A stretch of 14,645 nucleotides of DNA from Actinomycetota bacterium (GTDB lineage: Bacteria > Actinomycetota > Actinomycetes > Actinomycetales > Microbacteriaceae). The stretch covers positions 1 to 14,645 of the forward strand of contig JAHIOK010000346.1 in the NCBI GenBank assembly GCA_018895315.1. Reading direction: 5' to 3'. Positions 6,354-14,526 of the stretch are shown here, piece after piece (within the stretch, counting starts at the first letter, position 1; every line of letters starts with the position of its first letter). The notes beneath the pieces are model-generated. The model was not told the origin of the DNA. It worked only from the letters and a program-made list of their open reading frames with translations, and made no database searches. The position numbers were made by a program, and so were the translations under genes.

Positions 6354-7760
6354 GTGTCCGCCCACACTCCGCTCGTCCCTGACCGGCTCGAGCAGCCGGA
6401 AGACGCGAACGCACTGGACGCCGGCGTCTGGCCCGACGGTGCGATGCGCACCCCCTCGGGCGTGCTCGCGATCGGGGGCGTCAGCGCCACCGATCTGGCC
6501 ACTCGATTCGGCACTCCGCTCTACGTCATGGACGAGACCGTCGTGCGGGCGCGTGCGCGGCGGGCGCGGGCCGCCTTCGACGCCGCCGCTGCCGCCCACG
6601 GCACCACGGCTCATGTCTATTACGCCGGCAAGGCGTTCCTCTCCACCGAGGTCGTGCGTTGGGTGACCGACGAGGGGCTCGCCGTGGATGTCGCGAGCGG
6701 CGGCGAGCTCGCCGTCGCGCTGGCCGCGGGTGCTGACCCGCGTCGCATCGGGTTTCACGGCAACAACAAGAGCGTCGCCGAGATCTCCCGTGCCGTCGAG
6801 GTCGGTGTGGGATCGATCATTCTCGACAGCGATATTGAGATCGAGCGAGTCGCAGCCGCAGCTGCAGCCCGCGGCGTCATCCAGTCGGTGCGGGTACGGG
6901 TCAACAGCGGCGTGCACGCCGAAACACACGACTTCCTCGCGACCGCGCACGAAGACCAGAAGTTCGGCTTTCCGCTCTCCCGTGCCGAGGAGGTCGTCGC
7001 GCGCATCCGGACGCTGCCGAGCCTCGAGTTCGGCGGGCTGCACTGCCACATCGGCTCGCAGATCTTCGGCACCGCGGGGTTCCTCGAATCGGCCGCGCGT
7101 CTCGTCGAGGTGCACGCCCGACTCTCCGCGAGCGGTGAGGTGCGCGTCCTCAACCTCGGCGGTGGCTTCGGCATCGCCTACACCAGCACCGACGACCCGA
7201 CCCCGATCGAAGAGCTCGCCGCAGGCATCGTCGCCGCCGTCGCTGCCGAGTGCGCGGCCCGCGGCATCCCCGTTCCGGTCGTGGCATTCGAACCCGGCCG
7301 CCTCATCGTGGGCCCTGCCGGGGTCACCCTTTACGAGGTCGGCACGGTCAAGCCGGTGCATCTCGATGACGACCGCACACGTGTCTATGTCAGCGTCGAC
7401 GGCGGCATGAGCGACAACGCCCGCCCCGCGCTGTACGGAGCGCAGTACTCCGCCCGCATCGCATCCCGCACCAGCACCGTCGATTCCGCTCTCGTGCGGG
7501 TCGTCGGCAAGCACTGCGAATCGGGCGACATCGTCGTCGACGCCGAGTACCTCCCGGGTGACGTCGCGCCGGGAGACCTCCTCGCGGTGCCGGCGACCGG
7601 AGCGTACTGCTTCTCGCTCTCGAGCAACTACAACTACGTGCCTCGCCCGCCCGTCGTCGCCGTCGCCGATGGTTCTGCTCGCGTCATCGTGCGCGGCGAG
7701 ACCATCGATGACCTGCTGTCCCGCGATGCCGGCGTGCGCCCGACGGAGGGATCCGAATGA
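6354..7760 (+). CDS. lysA: Diaminopimelate decarboxylase
   Basis: LysA is a PLP enzyme that decarboxylates meso-diaminopimelate to L-lysine, the last step of lysine synthesis. The 468-residue protein has the alanine-racemase-like barrel with PLP lysine 93 in VYYAGKAF. It also shows VDVASGGELAVAL, GFHGNNKS, the GGLHCHIGSQI strand, the glycine-rich phosphate-binding GGGFGIAY and the EPGR motif. The C-terminal beta domain supplies the active-site CESGDI motif and the Tyr-containing AYCFSLSSNYN segment. The GTG start at 6354 fits the N-terminus usual in this family; no good ribosome binding site is visible and the next in-frame ATG would lose 30 residues. It heads the lysA-hom-thrC-thrB run. Its last codons overlap the hom start by 4 bp (ATGA), implying coupled translation. 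Confidence 0.96.
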   Translation: MSAHTPLVPDRLEQPEDANALDAGVWPDGAMRTPSGVLAIGGVSATDLATRFGTPLYVMDETVVRARARRARAAFDAAAAAHGTTAHVYYAGKAFLSTEVVRWVTDEGLAVDVASGGELAVALAAGADPRRIGFHGNNKSVAEISRAVEVGVGSIILDSDIEIERVAAAAAARGVIQSVRVRVNSGVHAETHDFLATAHEDQKFGFPLSRAEEVVARIRTLPSLEFGGLHCHIGSQIFGTAGFLESAARLVEVHARLSASGEVRVLNLGGGFGIAYTSTDDPTPIEELAAGIVAAVAAECAARGIPVPVVAFEPGRLIVGPAGVTLYEVGTVKPVHLDDDRTRVYVSVDGGMSDNARPALYGAQYSARIASRTSTVDSALVRVVGKHCESGDIVVDAEYLPGDVAPGDLLAVPATGAYCFSLSSNYNYVPRPPVVAVADGSARVIVRGETIDDLLSRDAGVRPTEGSE

Positions 7761-9085
7761 CCGACTATCGACGCCTGCGCGTCGCGCTGCTCGGGGCCGG
7801 CGTCGTCGGCTCCCAGGTGGCCGCACTCCTGCGCCAGCACGGACCCGAACTGGCCGACCGTGCCGGCGCGACCCTCGAGCTTGCGGGCATCGCCGTGCGC
7901 GATGTCGACGCGCCCCGCAACACCGATCTGCCGCACGAGCTGTTCACGACCGATGCAGAGTCGCTCATCGTCGGCGCCGACATCGTCATCGAGCTGATCG
8001 GCGGCATCGAGCCCGCCCGCGGCTATCTGCTCCAGGCCATCAACTCCGGGGCGGACGTCGTCACCGCAAACAAGGCGCTGCTGGCCACGCACGGCCCCGA
8101 GATCTTCGATGCGGCCGACCAGGTCGGCGCTCAGGTCTACTACGAGGCCGCCGCGGCCGGCGCGATCCCCATCATCCGGCCGCTGCGCGATTCCCTCGCC
8201 GGTGACCGCGTGCAGCGCATCATGGGCATCGTCAACGGCACCACCAACTACATCCTCGACAGGATGGACACCGAGGGAGTCGAGTTCGCCGACGTGCTGG
8301 CCGAGGCTCAGGCGCTCGGCTATGCCGAATCCGACCCCACCGCAGATGTCGAAGGCTACGACGCGGCACAGAAGGCGGCGATTCTGGCGAGCTTGGCCTT
8401 CCACACCACGGTTCCGCTGGACGCCGTGCACCGCGAGGGCATCACCGGTATCGACAAGGCCATGATCGACGCGGCACGTCACGCGGGCTACGTCATCAAG
8501 CTCCTGGCCGTCTGCGAGCGACTCACCGGGCAGCAGGATGCCGGGGCGTCCGGCGAGGCGATCTCGGTGCGCGTCTACCCGGCGCTGATCTCCCGCACCC
8601 ATCCCCTGGCGAGCGTGCACGGCGCCAACAACGCGGTGTTCGTGCAGGCCGAGGCCGCCGGAAACCTGATGTTCTACGGCGCCGGTGCCGGCGGAGTGCA
8701 GACCGCCTCTGCGGTGCTCGGCGACGTCGTGTCGGCCGCCCGTCGCCACATCGCCGGCGGAATCGGTGTGGGGGAGTCCACCCGGGCGAACCTGCCCGTC
8801 GTCGAGATCGGCCGTGTCGTCACCCGCTACCAGGTCACCCTCGAAGTGGCCGACCAGCCGGGAGTGCTCGCCACCGTTGCGGGCATCCTCAGCGAGGGGC
8901 GTGTGTCGATCGCAACACTGGAACAGACCGTCATCGGCGAGAGCGAAGCGGGTTCTGGCTCTGCCCGGCTCGTTCTCGGCACACACAAAGCACTGGAGCA
9001 GGACCTCAGCGAGACCGTGGAACGGCTCGCGGAAAGCGGCGTCGTCGAGCGCGTCGTCTCGGTCCTGCGCGTGGAAGGAGACTGA
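7757..9085 (+). CDS. hom: Homoserine dehydrogenase (with C-terminal ACT domain)
   Basis: Hom reduces aspartate semialdehyde to homoserine with NAD(P)H, feeding threonine and methionine synthesis. The 442-residue protein has a Rossmann N-terminus with GAGVVG at 13-18 and [13 protein letters not shown] (Lys106). The catalytic region is [20 protein letters not shown] followed by [12 protein letters not shown] and [10 protein letters not shown]. The C-terminus (about 355-430) is an ACT domain starting [21 protein letters not shown]. In corynebacterial Hom this domain gives threonine feedback inhibition, and the same is expected here. It overlaps lysA by 4 bp, and thrC starts 1 nt after its stop. 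It is monofunctional: no aspartokinase domain is present. Confidence 0.97.
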   Translation: MTDYRRLRVALLGAGVVGSQVAALLRQHGPELADRAGATLELAGIAVRDVDAPRNTDLPHELFTTDAESLIVGADIVIELIGGIEPARGYLLQAINSGADVVTANKALLATHGPEIFDAADQVGAQVYYEAAAAGAIPIIRPLRDSLAGDRVQRIMGIVNGTTNYILDRMDTEGVEFADVLAEAQALGYAESDPTADVEGYDAAQKAAILASLAFHTTVPLDAVHREGITGIDKAMIDAARHAGYVIKLLAVCERLTGQQDAGASGEAISVRVYPALISRTHPLASVHGANNAVFVQAEAAGNLMFYGAGAGGVQTASAVLGDVVSAARRHIAGGIGVGESTRANLPVVEIGRVVTRYQVTLEVADQPGVLATVAGILSEGRVSIATLEQTVIGESEAGSGSARLVLGTHKALEQDLSETVERLAESGVVERVVSVLRVEGD

Positions 9086-9086
9086 C

Positions 9087-10175
9087 ATGGCACACCTGTG
9101 GCGCGGAGTTATGCGCGAATATGCAGATCGACTCGGAGTGACGGCGGCATCGACCGTCGTCACCCTCGGCGAGGGCGGCACGCCCTTGCTGCCGGCACCC
9201 GCGCTCTCCCGGCGCACCGGCACCGACGTGTGGGTGAAGTTCGAGGGGATGAACCCGACGGGTTCGTTCAAGGACCGCGGGATGACCGTCGCGCTGTCCC
9301 GCGCGGTCGAACACGGCGCGAAGGCTGTCATCTGCGCGTCAACGGGCAACACCTCGGCCTCTGCCGCGGCGTACGCGGCGCACGCCGGCATCACCGCCGC
9401 GGTGCTCGTTCCCGAAGGCAAGATCGCAATGGGCAAGCTCAGCCAGGCGGTCGCCCACAATGGGCGGCTGATCCAGATCCGCGGCAACTTCGACGACTGC
9501 CTCGAGATCGCCCGCGAGCTGGCTGACCACTACCCGGTGCACCTGGTCAACTCGGTGAACCCCGACCGCATCGAGGGCCAGAAGACCGCGGCCTATGAGG
9601 TCGTCGAGGTGTTGGGCGACGCGCCCGACTTCCACTTCATCCCCGTCGGCAATGCGGGCAACTACACCGCCTACTCACGCGGATATCGCGAAGAGGCCGA
9701 ACGAGGTGTCGCCACGCGCGTACCGCGGATGTTCGGCTTCCAGGCCGAAGGCTCCGCCCCGCTCGTGCGCGGCGAGATCGTGAAGCACCCCGAGACGGTG
9801 GCCAGCGCCATCCGCATCGGCAACCCGGCCTCGTGGGAGCTCGCGCTCGAAGCGCGGGACGCGACCGACGGCTGGTTTGGCGCGATCGATGACGAGCGCA
9901 TCCTCGCCGCGCAGAAGCTGCTCGCGAGTGAGGTCGGCATCTTCGTCGAGCCCGCATCCGCGATCAGCGTCGCGGGGCTCCTGGATCGCGTCGAAGCGGG
10001 AATCGTGCCGAAGGGCTCCCGCGTCGTGCTCACCGTCACCGGACACGGCCTGAAGGATCCGCAATGGGCCCTCCGCAATGCAGACGGTTCGCAGGTCGAG
10101 CCGACGGTCGTGGATGCTTCGACCTCCGAGGTCGCCTCCGTTCTCGAGCTGGTGCCGGTGGAGGGCTCCGCGTGA
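9087..10175 (+). CDS. thrC: Threonine synthase
   Basis: ThrC is a PLP enzyme that converts O-phosphohomoserine to threonine and phosphate. The 362-residue product matches the shorter actinobacterial type. Lys62 in [13 protein letters not shown] is the PLP lysine; [15 protein letters not shown] is the substrate-binding loop; [11 protein letters not shown] is the PLP-phosphate-binding loop. The C-terminal [13 protein letters not shown] segment also fits. The reading frame is open upstream through hom in another frame, but the true start is ATG 9087: AAGGAG (9075-9080) lies 6 nt before it and the sequence from [12 protein letters not shown] onward is family-like. Its end overlaps the thrB start by 4 bp (GTGA). 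Confidence 0.97.
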   Translation: MAHLWRGVMREYADRLGVTAASTVVTLGEGGTPLLPAPALSRRTGTDVWVKFEGMNPTGSFKDRGMTVALSRAVEHGAKAVICASTGNTSASAAAYAAHAGITAAVLVPEGKIAMGKLSQAVAHNGRLIQIRGNFDDCLEIARELADHYPVHLVNSVNPDRIEGQKTAAYEVVEVLGDAPDFHFIPVGNAGNYTAYSRGYREEAERGVATRVPRMFGFQAEGSAPLVRGEIVKHPETVASAIRIGNPASWELALEARDATDGWFGAIDDERILAAQKLLASEVGIFVEPASAISVAGLLDRVEAGIVPKGSRVVLTVTGHGLKDPQWALRNADGSQVEPTVVDASTSEVASVLELVPVEGSA

Positions 10176-11113
10176 CGACATCCGCCCTCGGCGACCGTTC
10201 GGTCGTCGTTCGCGTGCCCGCGACGAGCGCCAACCTCGGCCCGGGCTTCGACACCCTCGGCCTCGCGCTGAGCATCTACGACGAACTCATCGTCTCGACG
10301 ATCTCGGTCGGCGACGTCGAAGTCGAGGTGTCGGGGGAGGGCGGCGCCGACGTCCCCCGCGACGCTTCCCACCTGGTCGTACGCTCCATCGCCTACGCCT
10401 TCGAGGCCGTGGGCCGACGGATGCCGGGCGTTCGGCTCGAGGCGCGCAATGTGATCCCGCACGGGCGTGGACTCGGATCGTCCGGCGCAGCGGTCGCCTC
10501 CGGGCTGCTCGCGGCCAAGGGCCTGTTGGCGGGCGACGTCGAGATCGGCCCCGAGCTGCTGTTGCGCCTGGCAACCGAGATCGAGGGACACCCCGACAAC
10601 GTGGCGCCCGCGCTGTTCGGTGGACTCACGATCGCTTGGGTCGACGAGACCGGTCCGCAGCACAAGAAGCTGCTCGTCCACCGCGGGGTGTCGCCGGTGG
10701 TGTTCGTGCCCGAATTCACGATGTCGACGAGTGTCGCACGCAGCCTCCAACCGCTGCAGGTCTCGCGCGAAGACGCCGTCTTCAACGTCTCGCGGTCCGC
10801 GCTGCTGATCGCGGCGTTGACGCAGAGTCCCGAGCTGCTGCTCGCCGCCACCGAGGACAAGCTCCACCAGAGTTACCGCGCGTCGGCCATGCCCGAGACC
10901 GATCGCCTGGTGCGCGCCTTGCGTGCGAAGGGATTCGCCGCGGTCGTCTCCGGAGCGGGACCGAGCGTCCTCGTCCTCGCCGACGGGCCCGGGCGTCGCC
11001 TCGAAGCAGCAGCCGTCGCAGCAGCCGTCGCCGAAACGCCCTGGGACGCGCTCATGCCGGCCGTCGACTTCAAGGGTGGTACAGTGAGGGAGAACACGGA
11101 GGGTGCCACATAG
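10172..11113 (+). CDS. thrB: Homoserine kinase
   Basis: ThrB phosphorylates homoserine with ATP, making the substrate of ThrC. It is a 313-residue GHMP-family kinase: the N-terminal substrate motif [21 protein letters not shown] (residues 13-33), the ATP-binding loop [12 protein letters not shown] (97-108), and the C-terminal GHMP motif [19 protein letters not shown] chose GTG 10172 because it gives the [11 protein letters not shown] start at the usual distance, has GGAGG about 8 nt upstream, and overlaps the thrC stop. The longer open frame from 10064 is shadow sequence inside thrC. It ends with TAG, unlike the TGA of its operon partners, and that stop lies in the stem of a strong hairpin. 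A candidate rho promoter sits inside its last 12 codons. Confidence 0.96.
   Translation: MTTSALGDRSVVVRVPATSANLGPGFDTLGLALSIYDELIVSTISVGDVEVEVSGEGGADVPRDASHLVVRSIAYAFEAVGRRMPGVRLEARNVIPHGRGLGSSGAAVASGLLAAKGLLAGDVEIGPELLLRLATEIEGHPDNVAPALFGGLTIAWVDETGPQHKKLLVHRGVSPVVFVPEFTMSTSVARSLQPLQVSREDAVFNVSRSALLIAALTQSPELLLAATEDKLHQSYRASAMPETDRLVRALRAKGFAAVVSGAGPSVLVLADGPGRRLEAAAVAAAVAETPWDALMPAVDFKGGTVRENTEGAT
11077..11085 (+). promoter_or_regulatory. Candidate extended -10 promoter for rho inside the end of thrB
   Basis: TGGTACAGT reads as an extended -10 (TGn followed by TACAGT, a TAnnnT match). The predicted start at about 11092 gives a rho leader of about 190 nt. No consensus -35 is evident. This would allow rho-prfA to be expressed separately from the threonine genes. 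Confidence 0.45.
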
Positions 11114-11129
11114 CCGTTTCGGCTGTGTG
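11107..11129 (+). terminator. Strong hairpin over the thrB stop codon (terminator-like, no U tract)
   Basis: CACATAGCCG (11107-11116) pairs with CGGCTGTGTG (11120-11129) over a TTT loop: 10 pairs, one of them G-U. The thrB TAG stop (11111-11113) is inside the left arm. It may be the terminator of the lysA-thrB operon, or the 5' stem of the rho mRNA if transcription starts at about 11092. Translating ribosomes finishing thrB would disrupt it. Confidence 0.5.
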
Positions 11130-11269
11130 AATCTGGCCTCCGTCGCAAATCTGCGAACTGCCGCACAAACCCCCATGCAACCTTCCGGCCTCAGCGCCTG
11201 GGAAACAGCACAGGCGGACGACTGCCCTGGATAGCGTCACGTGCGGTCATGCATATCCACTCGTTTCAT

Positions 11270-11276
11270 AAGGGAG
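11270..11276 (+). promoter_or_regulatory. Ribosome binding site fixing the rho start
   Basis: AAGGGAG lies 5 nt upstream of the GTG at 11282. It is one of the clearest Shine-Dalgarno matches in the window and shows that translation is meant to enter upstream of the internal UAG. Confidence 0.75.
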
Positions 11277-11281
11277 CACTC

Positions 11282-13417
11282 GTGGAGTCCATCTCCGAGA
11301 TCCATACCGCCGACGCGCCCGAGGAAGACCGCGACGCCGCGGCCGACACGCTCGAGAACGCCGACACCACCGCCGAGCAGCCGGTCGAGGACGAAGCGCC
11401 CGCAACCGAAGCCGTCGTCGAGGCCGAGCCGGTCGCTGACGCGGTCGTCGAGGCCGAGCCGGTCGCTGACGCCGCTGCCACGCCCTAGGCTGCTGTCGAG
11501 CCCGCCGCGGATGTCGTCGCCGACGCCCCTATCGCTGACGCTGCTGAGGCTCCGTCCGCCGACTCGGTCGTCGAGCCCGTTGAAGCCCCGGTCGTGAAGG
11601 CGCCGCGTAAGCGTGCGCCGCGTCGCGCAAAGACGGGCGATGTGCCCGTCGCTGCTGAGGCCGTACCGGCTGAGGTCCCCGCTGACGCGCCCGCCGATGA
11701 CGCGGCGCCTGTTGCCGAGGCGCCGGTTGCCGAGGCACCTGCCGACGCGCCGGTCGTCGAGGCCCCCGCTGCTGAGGTACCCGACGCCGACGACGCCCCG
11801 AGCGAGGCGAACGATGCCGCGCCGGCCGACGACGCCCCGAGCGACACTGCCGAGACCCCCGACACCGCCGAGCAGAGCGATGGCGAAGCGCAGGGCGACG
11901 AGTCCGGCGACCAGCCGAACCGCAGCCGGAGCCGCAACCGCAGTCGCAACCGCAGCCGCAACCAGGGCGGTCAGGGCACGCAGCAGAACGACCAGAACAC
12001 GCAGCCCGCGCAGAACGCTCCGGCGTCATCGCAGGGCGGCCGCAACGGTCAGGCCGTGCAGAACGGTCAGAGCGCACAGAATGGTCAGGCCGCGCAGAAC
12101 GGTCAGTCCGGCGCCCAGGCGCAGACCGACGGCGACGACGACGGGGTGCAGGCCAACGCACGCGGACGCCAGCGCAACAAGCGTCGCACCGGACCGGTGG
12201 GCACGGGCAGCAATGGCGACGAGTTCGAGACCGAGATCACCGAGGACGACGTCCTCATCCCGATCGCCGGCATCCTCGACGTCCTCGACAACTACGCGTT
12301 CGTCCGCACCTCCGGCTACCTGCCGGGCACGAGCGACGTCTACGTCTCGCTCGGACAGGTGAAGAAGTACAACCTCCGCAAGGGCGACGCCGTCGTCGGC
12401 GCGATCAAGCAGCCCCGCGAGGGCGAGCAATCCGGCCGCCAGAAGTACAACGCGCTGGTCAAGGTCGACGCCATCAACGGCCTGTCGGTCGAAGATGCGG
12501 CGACCCGCGTCGAGTTCGGCAAGCTCACGCCCCTCTACCCGCAGGACCGCCTGCGTCTGGAGACCGCGCCCGAGAAGCTCACGCAGCGCATCATCGACCT
12601 CGTCGCCCCCATCGGCAAGGGTCAGCGCGGCCTGATCGTCGCGCCCCCGAAGGCCGGCAAGACGATCGTGCTGCAGCAGATCGCCAACGCGATCGCGACG
12701 AACAACCCCGAGGTCCACCTCATGGTCGTCCTCGTCGATGAGCGTCCCGAAGAAGTCACCGACATGCAGCGGACGGTCAAGGGCGAGGTCATCGCCTCGA
12801 CGTTCGACCGCCCCGCCGAAGACCACACCACCGTCGCCGAGCTGGCTATCGAGCGCGCCAAGCGCCTGGTAGAACTCGGCCGCGATGTCGTCGTGCTGCT
12901 CGACTCGATCACACGCCTCGGCCGTGCCTACAACATCACGGCGCCCACCTCGGGCCGCGTGCTGACCGGCGGGGTCGACGCATCCGCGCTCTACCCGCCC
13001 AAGCGATTCTTCGGCGCCGCGCGCAACATCGAGAACGGTGGATCGCTCACGATCCTGGCGACGGCGCTCGTCGAGACCGGGTCCAAGATGGACGAGGTCA
13101 TCTTCGAGGAGTTCAAGGGCACCGGCAACAGCGAACTGCGTCTGTCGCGTCAGCTCGCCGACAAGCGCATCTTCCCGGCGGTCGACGTCAACGCGTCCAG
13201 CACGCGCCGCGAAGAGATGCTGCTCTCGGCCGACGAGGTCAAGATCACCTGGAAGCTCCGTCGTGCTCTTGCCGGTCTCGACCAGCAGCAAGCACTCGAG
13301 GTCGTGCTCGGCAAGCTGAAGGAGACGCAGTCCAACGTCGAGTTCCTCGTGCAGATGCAGAAGTCGATCCCGGCGCCCGCCGGGGGCGGCAGCGGGCACG
13401 AGAACAGCATCCGCTGA
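11282..13417 (+). CDS. rho: Transcription termination factor Rho, interrupted by an in-frame UAG
   Basis: Rho is a hexameric RNA-dependent ATPase that releases transcripts. From GTG 11282 the frame is open for 68 codons, hits TAG at 11486-11488, then continues without another stop to TGA 13415-13417. The first possible restart is GTG 11594, giving a 607-residue product; it has no clear ribosome binding site. The extension is acidic Ala/Glu/Asp/Pro-rich on both sides of the TAG, then Arg/Asn/Ser-rich, then Gln/Asn-rich. The body (numbered from 11594) is complete: the cold-shock-like RNA-binding domain around [20 protein letters not shown], the P-loop APPKAGKT at 350-357, [14 protein letters not shown], Walker [17 protein letters not shown] and the C-terminal ring-contact region ending [12 protein letters not shown]. 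Thus the Rho core is functional-looking whichever way the UAG is handled. prfA follows 3 nt after the stop; rpmE, often found between them, is absent. Confidence 0.9.
11411..11470 (+). repeat. Tandem 30-bp direct repeat in the rho extension
   Basis: Two adjacent 30-bp units (11411-11440 and 11441-11470) differ at one base (GCC versus GCG) and encode [10 protein letters not shown] twice. The unit is a multiple of three, so gain or loss of copies keeps frame. The repeat ends 15 bp before the in-frame TAG. Confidence 0.9.
11486..11488 (+). other. In-frame amber (TAG) codon inside rho
   Basis: The codon lies in the same frame as both the well-supported GTG start (11282) and the Rho catalytic body. 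The context is CCC TAG GCT. The residues before ([10 protein letters not shown]) and after ([14 protein letters not shown]) have the same composition, so the frame was evidently continuous in an ancestor. TAG is used as an ordinary stop here by lgt, thrB and prfA, so general amber reassignment is unlikely. Confidence 0.9.
11921..11962 (+). repeat. Short Arg/Asn/Ser coding repeat in rho
   Basis: A 12-bp periodic stretch encodes [14 protein letters not shown], a strongly basic patch typical of actinobacterial Rho extensions and expected to add RNA contacts. Confidence 0.7.
12044..12115 (+). repeat. Four-copy 18-bp coding repeat (NGQxxQ) in rho
   Basis: Four 18-bp units start at 12044, 12062, 12080 and 12098, each opening with AAC/AAT-GGT-CAG. 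They encode [18 protein letters not shown] and NGQSGA. Together with the preceding [12 protein letters not shown] segment they form a Gln/Asn-rich disordered stretch of about 45 residues just before the RNA-binding domain. Confidence 0.85.
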
Positions 13418-13420
13418 CTC

Positions 13421-14515
13421 GTGTCGGATTCGGGCATGTTCGAGTCCGTTCGCGGACTCCTCGAAGAGCACAGGGCCGTCGAGAGCGAACTCAACGACCC
13501 CGCGGTGCATGCCGATCCGGCGCGCGCGAAACGCGTCAACCGTCGCTACGCCGAACTCTCGAAGATCATCTCGGCCTACGAGACGTCGATGAAGGCATCG
13601 GACGATCTGGATGCCGCGCGCGAGTTCGCTCGTGAAGACGAGGCGTTCGCCGAAGAAGTGCCGGCGCTCGAGCTCCGTCTCACCGAGACGCAGGAGAAGC
13701 TGCGACGACTGCTGATTCCGCGCGACCCCGACGATGCGCGTGACGTGATCATGGAGATCAAGCAGGGAGAGGGCGGCGCCGAGAGTGCGCTGTTCGCGGC
13801 CGACCTTCTGCGCATGTACATCCAGTACGCGGCGTCGAAGGGCTGGAAGACCGAGCTCCTCGAGCGCAACGAGTCCGATCTGGGCGGCTACAAGGACGTG
13901 CAGATCGCGATCAAGGGATCGTCCAACGATCCGGCGCAGGGCGTCTGGGCGCACCTTAAGTACGAGGGTGGTGTGCATCGTGTGCAGCGCGTGCCGGCGA
14001 CCGAGTCGCAGGGGCGCATCCACACCTCGACCACCGGTGTGCTCGTCTTCCCCGAGGTCGACGAGCCCGACGAGATCGCGATCAACCAGAGTGATCTGAA
14101 GATCGATGTGTTCCGTTCGTCGGGTCCCGGCGGTCAGTCCGTCAACACGACCGACTCCGCGGTGCGGATCACGCACGTTCCCACCGGGATCGTCGTCTCC
14201 ATGCAGAACGAGAAGTCGCAGCTGCAGAACCGCGAGGCCGGTATGCGCGTGCTCCGCGCACGGCTGCTCGCCCGGCAGCAGGAGGAGCGGGATGCCGCGG
14301 CATCCGATGCCCGCAAGTCCCAGATCCGCGGCATGGATCGGTCCGAGCGCATCCGCACGTACAACTTCCCCGAGAACCGGATCGCGGACCACCGCACCGG
14401 GTACAAGGCATACAACCTCGACGCCGTGATGAACGGTGCCCTCGAGCCTGTCGTGCAGTCCTGCATCGAAGCCGACGAAGAGGCGCGCCTGGCCGACCTG
14501 GGGTCGGAACAGTAG
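13421..14515 (+). CDS. prfA: Peptide chain release factor 1 (RF1)
   Basis: RF1 reads UAA and UAG in the ribosomal A site and triggers peptide release. The 364-residue protein carries the UAG/UAA-recognition tripeptide PAT at 192-194 ([19 protein letters not shown]) and the catalytic GGQ at 237-239 ([21 protein letters not shown]). An N-terminal coiled domain precedes them, and the usual [16 protein letters not shown] motif lies near the end. PAT rather than SPF identifies it as RF1, not RF2. The start could be GTG 13421 (3 nt after the rho stop, so translationally coupled) or ATG 13436, which gives [12 protein letters not shown], the more family-like N-terminus. Neither has a strong ribosome binding site. 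It ends in TAG, a codon it decodes itself. Being downstream of rho, its expression depends on what happens at the rho UAG. Confidence 0.97.
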   Translation: MSDSGMFESVRGLLEEHRAVESELNDPAVHADPARAKRVNRRYAELSKIISAYETSMKASDDLDAAREFAREDEAFAEEVPALELRLTETQEKLRRLLIPRDPDDARDVIMEIKQGEGGAESALFAADLLRMYIQYAASKGWKTELLERNESDLGGYKDVQIAIKGSSNDPAQGVWAHLKYEGGVHRVQRVPATESQGRIHTSTTGVLVFPEVDEPDEIAINQSDLKIDVFRSSGPGGQSVNTTDSAVRITHVPTGIVVSMQNEKSQLQNREAGMRVLRARLLARQQEERDAAASDARKSQIRGMDRSERIRTYNFPENRIADHRTGYKAYNLDAVMNGALEPVVQSCIEADEEARLADLGSEQ

Positions 14516-14526
14516 ACACGGGCGCC

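Larger units (their letters stand above)
11092..11281 (+). promoter_or_regulatory. Structured rho leader region
   Basis: The region from the predicted start site to the rho GTG has three stems: 11107-11129 (10 bp, listed separately), TCGCA/TGCGA at 11143-11156, and CGCCTG/CAGGCG at 11195-11216. It also has a C-rich single-stranded patch (CACAAACCCCCATGCAACC, about 11164-11182). A 19-codon open frame runs from ATG 11175 to TAG 11234 but lacks a ribosome binding site. In E. coli rho is autoregulated by Rho-dependent attenuation in its leader; similar control is plausible here but not shown. Confidence 0.4.

Noticed and set aside
5598..7826. 742-codon antisense frame opposite DUF2993 and lysA, and similar frames at 3633-5285, 7634-9487 and 9671-11176
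   Set aside because: All lie opposite well-supported genes, have low-complexity composition and show no recognisable domain. They are treated as shadows.
8685..9086. Upstream extension of the thrC frame into hom
   Set aside because: The residues are Arg/Ser/Pro-rich shadow sequence of hom. A strong AAGGAG and a family-like N-terminus mark ATG 9087 as the start.
11175..11234. 19-codon open frame in the rho leader ending in TAG
   Set aside because: It has no ribosome binding site and no run of regulatory codons. Length and position could easily be chance, so it is not listed as a gene.
11486..11488. General reassignment of UAG as a sense codon, or pyrrolysine/selenocysteine insertion
   Set aside because: lgt, thrB and prfA end in TAG at family-typical lengths and RF1 is present. 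Selenocysteine uses UGA, and no pyrrolysine genes are seen.
11482..11600. Programmed frameshift instead of a stop in rho
   Set aside because: The frame before and after the TAG is the same, so no shift is needed. There is no slippery sequence at the stop either.
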